A stretch of 5,431 bases of DNA from Amylibacter sp. (lineage in GTDB: Bacteria; Pseudomonadota; Alphaproteobacteria; Rhodobacterales; Rhodobacteraceae), in the NCBI GenBank assembly GCA_027083485.1, contig JALWOO010000427.1, forward strand, positions 1 through 5,431. Direction: 5' to 3'. Shown piece by piece: positions 1 through 5,057 of the stretch. A program made the position numbers and the translations under genes. Every line of letters begins with the position of its first letter. Position 1 is the first letter of the stretch. A model generated the notes under the pieces. It had not been told where the DNA came from. It saw only the letters and a program-made list of their open reading frames with translations, and ran no database searches.

Positions 1-1597
1 CCCCCTTGTTGTTCACCACCGCACTGCTGAACATGTTGCGCAATTCAATGCCCGGCGTCAGGGACATGCTAAAACGCTGAATAACAATATCATAATCATA
101 TTCCTTTTGCCGCTCGGTTGCCTGTGCCGGATCAATGTTTTTCACGGTCGCATCAATTCCCAGCCGTTTCAGATTGGCGATATAGGGGTTTACGATACGC
201 TCAAAGGACGGGCTGTCGTTCAGGAATTCAACGCTCAGCACTTCTCCGCTGGCGTTGGTGCGTTTGCCGTTCACGATCTTCCAGCCGGCGGCATCCAGCA
301 GTTTGCCTGCCTGCCGCACCGCCTTGCGATCCAGTTGGCGCGGTTTGGACACCGGCGGGGAATAGGCGGGTTTGGTAAACACGGCCTCTGGCAAATCCGC
401 CCGCAAGGGTTCCAGCAGCGCCAGTTCGGCAGGCGTCGGCATGCCGGTGGCCTCCAGATTCGAATTCTCCCAAAAACTGTCGGTGCGTTTGTACAGGCCG
501 TAAAACAGGGTCTTGTTGGACCATTCGAAATTGAACATCAGGCCCAAAGCCTCGCGCACACGGGGGTCCTTGAATTTGTCGCGCCGCATATTGATCCAGA
601 AGCCCTGCGTGCCGGAAGGATTGCCATCGGGCAGAACGTCCTTCACCACCCAGCCCTTGTTCAGGGCAGGGAAATCATAGGAGGTTGCCCAGAGCTTGGA
701 GAGGAATTCCTCGCGGAAATTATAAACCCCGCCTTTGAACCCCTCGAATGCGGCGGTGTAATCGGCGTAATATTCAACCGACAACACATCGAAATTCGAC
801 CGGCCCTGATTGATCGGCAGATCCTTGCCCCAGTAATCATCCCGGCGCCGATAGGAAACGGTTTTGCCCGGATTGACCTTGTCCAGCACATATTCCCCCG
901 ACCCAAGCGGTGGATCCAGCGTGCTTTTGGCGAAATCATGGGTGGTGTAATAGGCCTTGGAAAATACCGGCAAACCGGCCACGGTCATCGGCAGTTCGCG
1001 CATATTGGCGCCTTTGTTAAAGGTGAATTTCACCCGCAGCGGGGCCAGAACCTCTGCCTTTTTCACATCCTGCAGCAGCACACGATAGCTGAGCCGGCCC
1101 TTGTCGCGCAGCAATTCCATGGAATAGGCCACGTCCTCGGCCGTGACGGGGGTGCCATCGGAAAAGCGGGCCTCGGGGCGGATATTGAAAATCGCCCAGG
1201 AGCGGTCCTCGGGGTATTCGATGCTTTCGGCCAGCAGGCCATACATGGAATCCGGCTCATCCGCGCTGCCGGCCATCAGGCTTTCGAAAAAAATCGAGGA
1301 CAGCATCGCCGCCTGTCCCTTGAGGATATAGGGCGACAGGCTGTCAAAGGTGCCAAAACCCCATGTGGAAAACGTGCCACCCTTGGGGGCATTCGGGTTC
1401 ACATAGTCAAAATGCTTGAAATCGGGGCCATATTTCAGATCGCCAAAGGTGGAAATGCCGTGGGATTTAATGATTTTCTGCTCTGCCAACCCGATAGAGG
1501 CGGTCAGCAGCCATGCCAGCGCCAGAAGCGGGAGCATCATCCAGAGCCGCAAATCCTGCGCCTGTTTTGCCACCACATTGCATTTCGCCTGCGTCAT
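1..1597 (-). CDS. yejA: YejA-like ABC transporter periplasmic solute-binding protein (peptide/microcin C type), C-terminus cut by window edge
   Basis: This is the substrate-binding subunit of a YejABEF-type importer, which captures oligopeptides (microcin C in E. coli) in the periplasm and passes them to the inner-membrane permease. The frame is open for 532 codons and leaves the window without a stop. Family members are around 600-620 residues, so roughly the last 80 are missing. Residues 16-38 form a signal peptide with a hydrophobic run and a likely cut after Gly-Leu-Ala38. Residues 46-74 match the YejA N-terminal block (FGDLKYGPDFKHFDYVNP within it). FSDGTPVTAEDV at 145-156 is the family 5 binding-protein signature, and the last visible block (about 505-525, including SLTPGIELRNMF) is also YejA-like. 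The start is fixed by a strong AGGAGG five bases upstream of the ATG. yejB, yejE and yejF would be expected beyond the left edge, but they are not visible. The family call is firm; the substrate is unknown. Confidence 0.92.
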   Translation of the reverse strand, partial: MTQAKCNVVAKQAQDLRLWMMLPLLALAWLLTASIGLAEQKIIKSHGISTFGDLKYGPDFKHFDYVNPNAPKGGTFSTWGFGTFDSLSPYILKGQAAMLSSIFFESLMAGSADEPDSMYGLLAESIEYPEDRSWAIFNIRPEARFSDGTPVTAEDVAYSMELLRDKGRLSYRVLLQDVKKAEVLAPLRVKFTFNKGANMRELPMTVAGLPVFSKAYYTTHDFAKSTLDPPLGSGEYVLDKVNPGKTVSYRRRDDYWGKDLPINQGRSNFDVLSVEYYADYTAAFEGFKGGVYNFREEFLSKLWATSYDFPALNKGWVVKDVLPDGNPSGTQGFWINMRRDKFKDPRVREALGLMFNFEWSNKTLFYGLYKRTDSFWENSNLEATGMPTPAELALLEPLRADLPEAVFTKPAYSPPVSKPRQLDRKAVRQAGKLLDAAGWKIVNGKRTNASGEVLSVEFLNDSPSFERIVNPYIANLKRLGIDATVKNIDPAQATERQKEYDYDIVIQRFSMSLTPGIELRNMFSSAVVNNKG

Positions 1598-1602
1598 AAA
1601 AA

Positions 1603-1608
1603 CCTCCT
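1603..1608 (-). promoter_or_regulatory. Shine-Dalgarno site of yejA
   Basis: The minus strand reads AGGAGG here, five bases before the ATG at 1597. It is a near-perfect anti-16S match. It supports this start even though the signal peptide then has an unusually long n-region of about 15 residues before the hydrophobic core. Confidence 0.8.
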
Positions 1609-1633
1609 CGTCAGCCTTGTGCCGGATGGGCAC

Positions 1634-1672
1634 ATTATCCTTGATATTTAGGTAAATAGAACCCGCCGTAAA
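1634..1672 (-). promoter_or_regulatory. possible yejA promoter
   Basis: On the minus strand a TTTACG (1672-1667) lies 16 bases before TAAATA (1650-1645). A second -10-like box, GATAAT, lies at 1639-1634. Both would give leaders of a few tens of bases before the yejA ATG. Matches to the sigma70 consensus are only partial, and the local AT-richness makes chance hits likely, so this marks the probable promoter zone rather than a defined promoter. Confidence 0.3.
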
Positions 1673-1724
1673 CCGCAACACGCGATTACGTGTAAAAATG
1701 TAATAATTTTGGAACCGGAAACGC

Positions 1725-1749
1725 AAAAGGCCGCCCCAATGGGACGGCC
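1725..1749 (-). terminator. rho-independent terminator of the cytochrome c gene
   Basis: On the minus strand GGCCGTCCC (1749-1741) pairs with GGGGCGGCC (1737-1729) around a three-base ATT loop. This gives a nine-pair GC-rich stem with one G-U wobble, followed directly by TTTT (1728-1725). It begins about 20 bases after the cytochrome c stop codon. It should end that transcript before the yejA promoter region and keep the two same-strand genes as separate units. Confidence 0.88.
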
Positions 1750-1769
1750 CGAAAGACGATAGCTGTCGG

Positions 1770-2288
1770 TTACTTGATTGTCGACAGATAGGCAATCAGG
1801 TTAACCCGATCCTTCATTTTTTTCAGACCGGAAAAAGACATCTTGGTACCCGGTGCGTATTTACCCGGCTTTGTCAGGAAACCATTCAGGTTTTCCGGCG
1901 TCCAGTTCCCGCCCAGGCTTGTGATTGCCTCGGAATAGGAGAACCCTTCCGCGGTACCGCGTGGCCGGTTCACAACACCGAACAAATACGGCCCCGTGCT
2001 GTTTTTACCTTTTTCCAGCTTGTGGCAGGCTTTACACTTTGAAAAAACCTTGGCCCCTTTTTCAGGATCGGCAGCCGCCAGCATTTCTTCGAAGGACGGG
2101 CCTTCTTCGGCTGCGGCTGTTTCTTCGCCGCCTTCATCCGTTGCGATCGGATAAGCCGCCATGTGCTCGCCATCGTGACCTTCGCCACCAACGGTATAAA
2201 TAGCATCTGCGCCCCATTTCAGCAGCAGCAGTACCAGCAAGGAGGCGCACAATCCGCCAACAATTTTAGTTATTTCCATTGTGTTCAT
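1770..2288 (-). CDS. membrane-anchored class I cytochrome c (cytochrome c552/CycM type)
   Basis: This is a mono-haem electron carrier held in the inner membrane by its N-terminus, with the haem domain in the periplasm. Its known relatives (Paracoccus CycM/c552, Rhodobacter cytochrome cy) carry electrons from the bc1 complex to terminal oxidases. With the ATG at 2288 the protein has 172 residues. Residues 9-23 are an uncleaved signal anchor. About 28-72 form a Gly/Glu/Ala-rich acidic tether. The haem site is C85-K-A-C88-H89, and M150 in GTKMSFSGLK is the likely sixth ligand. The ATG at 2288 is preferred because AAGGTGAG lies seven bases upstream; an in-frame ATG at 2333 would add 15 residues with no family look. 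It is transcribed divergently from pheA and ends in its own terminator. The cytochrome identity is certain; the exact redox partners are inferred. Confidence 0.93.
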   Translation of the reverse strand: MNTMEITKIVGGLCASLLVLLLLKWGADAIYTVGGEGHDGEHMAAYPIATDEGGEETAAAEEGPSFEEMLAAADPEKGAKVFSKCKACHKLEKGKNSTGPYLFGVVNRPRGTAEGFSYSEAITSLGGNWTPENLNGFLTKPGKYAPGTKMSFSGLKKMKDRVNLIAYLSTIK

Positions 2289-2417
2289 GGTCGTTCTCAC
2301 CTTAGCCTGCGGACAAGCCTGTCCCACTTTCATTATTCCGACCCTTCTAGCGCCTTCCCCTAAGCGATTGCAAGGTATAGAAGCGCGACGAAATGCCCTT
2401 TACATAAGGAAATCAAA
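2289..2417. promoter_or_regulatory. divergent promoter region between the cytochrome c gene and pheA
   Basis: This 129-base gap must hold both promoters. On the minus strand TTGCAA (2373-2368) lies 18 bases before TAGAAG (2349-2344). That would start transcription near 2337 and leave a leader of about 50 bases before the ATG at 2288. On the plus strand TATAGA (2376-2381) could be a -10 box for pheA with a leader of about 30 bases, but its -35 is poor. No phenylalanine-rich leader peptide, attenuator hairpin or T-box is visible, so pheA control is more likely through enzyme feedback than attenuation. Confidence 0.4.
2296..2303 (-). promoter_or_regulatory. Shine-Dalgarno site that decides the cytochrome c start
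   Basis: The minus strand reads AAGGTGAG, seven bases before the ATG at 2288. The alternative ATG at 2333 has only a more distant AAGGG, and the added residues (MKVGQACPQAKVRTT) do not resemble a signal anchor, so the shorter protein is favoured. Confidence 0.6.
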
Positions 2418-3260
2418 ATGAGCGGCTCTGTAATCAAGATTGCTTTTCAAGGTGTGCCCGGTGCCTATTCCCATCAGGCCTGTGTCGAGGTTTATCCAAA
2501 TGCAGTGGCCTTGCCGTTCAACACCTTCGAGGGCGCGATTGCGGCGGTCAATTCCGGCCAGGCCGATCTGGCCATGTTGCCGGTGGAAAATTCGACCTAT
2601 GGGCGGGTTGCGGATATCCACCATTTGTTGCCCGAATCCGGCCTGCATATTATCGGGGAACATTTTGTTCGGGTCCATATCAACCTGATGGGCCTGCCCG
2701 GAGCATCGCTTGACACCATGACCACGGCCATGAGCCACACCGTATTGCTGGGCCAGTGCCGCAAATTCCTGAAGCAGCAAAACCTGAAGCCGGTCACAGG
2801 CGCGGATACGGCCGGTTCCGCGCAAATCGTGGCTAAAAACGGTGATAAAACAATGGGGGCCTTGGCCTCGGAACTGGCTGCCGAAATTTACGGATTGAAA
2901 GTTCTGGCGCGCCACATCGAGGATTTCGACAATAACACCACGCGTTTTCTGGTGATGTCGCCCGAGAAACAGCAGGCCCCGCAGTCCGGCAAAGAGCTGA
3001 TCACCACCTTTGTCTTTCGCGTGCGCAACCTGCCTGCGGCCCTGTATAAAGCCATGGGCGGTTTTGCCACCAACGGGATCAATATGGTCAAGCTGGAAAG
3101 CTATATGGTGGACGGATCCTTCACCGCAACGCAGTTTTATGCGGATGTGATCGGCCATCCGGACGATCCGGCCATGAAGCGAGCTTTTGAGGAACTGGCG
3201 TTTTTCACGTCCAAAATCGAAGTGCTGGGCGTTTATGAAGCGGACAAACCCCGCAGCTAA
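2418..3260 (+). CDS. pheA: prephenate dehydratase, monofunctional, with ACT regulatory domain
   Basis: It converts prephenate to phenylpyruvate, with loss of water and CO2, in phenylalanine synthesis in the cytosol. The protein has 280 residues, typical of stand-alone bacterial enzymes, and has no chorismate mutase domain. The catalytic PDT domain spans about 6-183. It opens with IAFQGVPGAYSHQA and carries PVENSTYGRV (55-64) and the hallmark NNTTRFLV (172-179), where Thr175 of the T-R-F motif corresponds to the catalytic threonine. An ACT domain follows (about 194-272), with AALY (207-210) and ES (227-228) at the places of the GALV and ESRP phenylalanine-binding motifs, so feedback inhibition by phenylalanine is expected. 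AAGGA seven bases upstream fixes the ATG. The gene stands alone, divergent from the cytochrome c gene and converging on the SRPBCC gene with 9 bases between stop codons. Confidence 0.96.
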   Translation: MSGSVIKIAFQGVPGAYSHQACVEVYPNAVALPFNTFEGAIAAVNSGQADLAMLPVENSTYGRVADIHHLLPESGLHIIGEHFVRVHINLMGLPGASLDTMTTAMSHTVLLGQCRKFLKQQNLKPVTGADTAGSAQIVAKNGDKTMGALASELAAEIYGLKVLARHIEDFDNNTTRFLVMSPEKQQAPQSGKELITTFVFRVRNLPAALYKAMGGFATNGINMVKLESYMVDGSFTATQFYADVIGHPDDPAMKRAFEELAFFTSKIEVLGVYEADKPRS

Positions 3261-3269
3261 CGCATAGCC

Positions 3270-3746
3270 CTAAACGCGCTGCCCGCGTTTGCCGTAGGTG
3301 CTCTCAATATGATTCGCGTAAGTCCAAATCCGATGGTTGAATTTGCGCTTGAGCGAATTCTTGGCCAGCTTGGCGGATTGCAAGACCAGACGCGCCGAAA
3401 TACTGCGGGCTTTCACCTCGACCGATACCTTGAGCCGCGCCTGTTTCGGCGTCAACGCAATGGTTTCCATTTCGATCAATGCCCCGACCCCTGATGAAAT
3501 ACAGTTGAATGTCAACAAACGCTCGGGCTTGTATTCGACCAGATCAATATCGACCTCGCGCGTCTTACCACGCAAGTCACCGACAAAGTTCCAGGCAAGC
3601 CCGGCCTGTTTGCCCGGCAGGTTGTCCGTGCGTTCAACCTGCGCGCCGATGCGCATGGCATAGGCTTCGTAGCTGTCAAAATCGGATATTTGCTCGAAAA
3701 CAAAATCAAGAGGCGCGTTGATATCTTGTACACTGGTGAACCGCAT
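3270..3746 (-). CDS. SRPBCC (START/Bet v 1-like) fold protein of unknown function
   Basis: The 158-residue protein resembles small SRPBCC family members (polyketide cyclase/CoxG-like), which form a helix-grip cavity for hydrophobic ligands. The visible signs are an N-terminal strand ending in INAP (9-12), an amphipathic segment DFVFEQISDFDSYEAYA (14-30), a central run of alternating strands (about 48-112, including EVDIDLVEYKPERLLTF), and a long basic C-terminal helix (about 113-148). There is no signal peptide or membrane segment, so it should be cytosolic. GAGGA-type Shine-Dalgarno sequence lies six bases upstream of the ATG. It starts 35 bases after the nudC stop on the same strand, with no terminator between, so the two are probably co-transcribed. 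The ligand is unknown, and the link to NudC is not explained by either family. Confidence 0.8.
   Translation of the reverse strand: MRFTSVQDINAPLDFVFEQISDFDSYEAYAMRIGAQVERTDNLPGKQAGLAWNFVGDLRGKTREVDIDLVEYKPERLLTFNCISSGVGALIEMETIALTPKQARLKVSVEVKARSISARLVLQSAKLAKNSLKRKFNHRIWTYANHIESTYGKRGQRV
3272..3290. terminator. possible bidirectional terminator hairpin between pheA and the SRPBCC gene
   Basis: AAACGCG (3272-3278) and CGCGTTT (3284-3290) form a perfect seven-pair inverted repeat with a CTGCC loop. The A/T ends of the stem give each strand a short T run after its GC core. It lies 11 bases past the pheA stop but inside the last codons of the convergent SRPBCC gene. The T run is only three bases, so it may be a weak or rho-assisted terminator. 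Confidence 0.4.
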
Positions 3747-3781
3747 TATTTATCCTCTGCTCGTTTTCGAATCGTTTTCAT

Positions 3782-4741
3782 CTAACTTAGAGTGTCAGCT
3801 AACCAGTTGTGAATTAAAAAATTGGCAATAGAGCCTTTACGCGCCGGTTTGAGGACAGGATTCTCCCCGACTGTTGCCTGCAAGACCGCCTCGCGGGTGA
3901 ACCATTGCGCATCTTCGATTTCTTTGGGGTCCATGACAATCTGATCGTTCAGCGCCTCGGCCCGACAGCCGATCATCAAGGACGCCGGAAACACCCAAGG
4001 CTGGCTGGTCAAATATTCAACGGCCCCGAGCCGGATGCCGGATTCCTCAAAGACTTCACGACGGGCAGCGGCCTCTATGGTTTCGCCCGGCTCCATGAAA
4101 CCGGCCAGCAGGGAATACATGCCCTCGGGCCATCCCGGCGAGCGCCCCATCAGCACGGAATTTCCGCGCGTAGCCAAAACAATCACCACCGGATCGGTAC
4201 GCGGAAAATGCATGCGCCCGCACTCATTACAGCGCCGCAGCCATCCGGCCTGCTCCGCTTCTGTCTTGCTGCCGCAATTGGCACAGAACCCATGGATACG
4301 ATGCCATTCAAACAACCCGCGCGCCGTTGCGGCCAGTTCGGCATCCCGCGGGGTCATCATCGCCATGATCGCGCGTAATTCAGTGAACACTTGATAATCC
4401 GGAAAACCCGGATAGCGGTTCTGGCTCTGGTCAAAAAACTGCGCCATCTGTTCCGCATCCAGATCGGCCGCCTGCCATGGGGAAATGTCAAAGGCGAAAA
4501 CACCGGTTTGCCCTTCCAATCCCAGAAAGGTCGGCCCGACACGGGCTTCCGACAGGATCGGATGATCGCAGGGCAACCGGAGCAGGCGTTTGCTTTGATA
4601 ATCAAACAGCGGTTTGCCGCGCCACAAGACAATCGCCACGCCTGTTTTGCGCAAGGCCTGCAAGCGTTCCGGATTGTCACGCAATTCTGCCGCGCGCTCA
4701 AGACCCGAACCGCCAAAGGTTACCGTTTCCGCATGTCGCAT
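3782..4741 (-). CDS. nudC: NAD+ diphosphatase, zinc-ribbon Nudix hydrolase NudC
   Basis: It hydrolyses NAD(H) to NMN(H) and AMP; E. coli NudC also removes NAD caps from RNA 5' ends. The 319-residue protein has the full NudC layout. A diverged N-terminal domain (1-120) comes first. A zinc ribbon follows, with C153-A-N-C156 and C171-N-E-C174. The Nudix domain (about 184-305) has its box at 214-236: G214, E220 and the REVFEESGI end, with E229, E232 and E233 as metal ligands. The NudC-specific SQPW motif is at 246-249, and it reads SQPWVFP where SQPWPFP is usual. The ATG at 4741 is chosen for AGGAG seven bases upstream; an in-frame TTG at 4795 would add 18 polar residues without a convincing ribosome site. 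It probably heads an operon with the SRPBCC gene and is divergent from ffs. Confidence 0.95.
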   Translation of the reverse strand: MRHAETVTFGGSGLERAAELRDNPERLQALRKTGVAIVLWRGKPLFDYQSKRLLRLPCDHPILSEARVGPTFLGLEGQTGVFAFDISPWQAADLDAEQMAQFFDQSQNRYPGFPDYQVFTELRAIMAMMTPRDAELAATARGLFEWHRIHGFCANCGSKTEAEQAGWLRRCNECGRMHFPRTDPVVIVLATRGNSVLMGRSPGWPEGMYSLLAGFMEPGETIEAAARREVFEESGIRLGAVEYLTSQPWVFPASLMIGCRAEALNDQIVMDPKEIEDAQWFTREAVLQATVGENPVLKPARKGSIANFLIHNWLADTLS

Positions 4742-4748
4742 CCCTGCG

Positions 4749-4753
4749 CTCCT
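4749..4753 (-). promoter_or_regulatory. Shine-Dalgarno site that decides the nudC start
   Basis: AGGAG on the minus strand lies seven bases before the ATG at 4741. It favours the 319-residue product over an extension from the TTG at 4795. Confidence 0.65.
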
Positions 4754-4803
4754 GTTTGTTTGGCCCGTTGTGGCATGCGCCCTATTTTCTTGCAATCCCC
4801 ACC

Positions 4804-4832
4804 TTGCCCACGGCGCATTTCCCCCCTATATA
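4804..4832 (+). promoter_or_regulatory. sigma70-type promoter of ffs
   Basis: TTGCCC (4804-4809) and TATATA (4827-4832) are separated by exactly 17 bases. The predicted start, seven bases past the -10 box, is G4840, which is also the first base of the closing stem of the SRP RNA. The independent agreement of spacing, start base and RNA end makes this the best promoter in the window. Confidence 0.75.
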
Positions 4833-4839
4833 CACACCC

Positions 4840-4933
4840 GAGAGGTTGGCGCGGGCAAACGCCTCGCCAACCCGGTCAGGTCCGGAAGGAAGCAGCCGCA
4901 ACGAGCCCCGTTTGGGTCGCTGTCCAGCCTCTC
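4840..4933 (+). ncRNA. ffs: signal recognition particle RNA, small bacterial (4.5S) type
   Basis: This is the RNA core of the SRP. It binds Ffh and directs ribosomes making membrane proteins to FtsY and SecYEG. The universal domain IV is intact: GGTCAGG at 4874-4880, then TCCGGAAGGA with the GGAA tetraloop at 4884-4887, then AGCAGCC to 4897. The rest folds as the expected rod: 4840-4849 with 4924-4933 (ten pairs), 4851-4853 with 4918-4920, 4856-4861 with 4909-4914 (six pairs) and 4863-4866 with 4902-4905. At about 94 bases it lacks an Alu domain, as in most Gram-negative bacteria. The closing stem is followed by T-rich sequence (TTATTTATTT), which may help termination. The exact mature ends are inferred from pairing. 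Confidence 0.96.
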
Positions 4934-5057
4934 ACCTTATTTATTTGGCCGGTTTTTGCCGCCCCTCCCCCCTCAGCTTACGACATTGATTGCCATAGCC
5001 TCGCCCCCCAGATATGCTGCGCGCGACCGGACCCAACTGCCCAGCAAAAGGCCCCCC
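4934..5057 (+). promoter_or_regulatory. ffs-eptA intergenic region
   Basis: No gene is visible. It starts with the T-rich tail of ffs (4934-4946) and continues as C-rich sequence. A weak promoter-like pair, TTGATT (4986-4991) and AGATAT (5010-5015) with an 18-base gap, could serve eptA. AAAAGG at 5046-5051 is the likely ribosome site for the ATG at 5058. No clear regulator site, such as a PmrA-type direct repeat, was recognised. Confidence 0.3.

Noticed and set aside
107..1651. A 514-codon open frame on the plus strand
   Set aside because: It lies antisense to yejA, whose minus-strand frame has a signal peptide, clear family motifs and a strong ribosome site. The plus-strand translation has no recognisable domain and an odd composition rich in His, Gln and Ile, as expected of a codon-bias shadow.
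2289..2333. A 15-residue N-terminal extension of the cytochrome c
   Set aside because: The ATG at 2288 has the better ribosome site, and the hydrophobic anchor starts soon after it. The possible promoter start near 2337 would leave almost no leader for the upstream ATG.
2400..3158. A 252-codon open frame on the minus strand opposite pheA
   Set aside because: pheA has complete catalytic and ACT motifs on the plus strand. The antisense product has no family features and is rich in His, Gln and Gly.
3747..3781. Repeated AAAACGA units between nudC and the SRPBCC gene (minus strand)
   Set aside because: There are two short copies in an AT-rich 35-base spacer, with no stem, T run or palindrome to suggest a terminator or operator.
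4742..4795. An 18-residue N-terminal extension of NudC from a TTG codon
   Set aside because: It needs a rare start with no good ribosome site, while the ATG at 4741 has AGGAG at ideal spacing. The added residues are polar and unlike NudC N-termini.
4477..4989. A 170-codon plus-strand open frame running through the nudC start and the SRP RNA
   Set aside because: It overlaps the N-terminal part of nudC and the whole of ffs, both strongly supported, and the translation is Pro/Arg-rich without domains.
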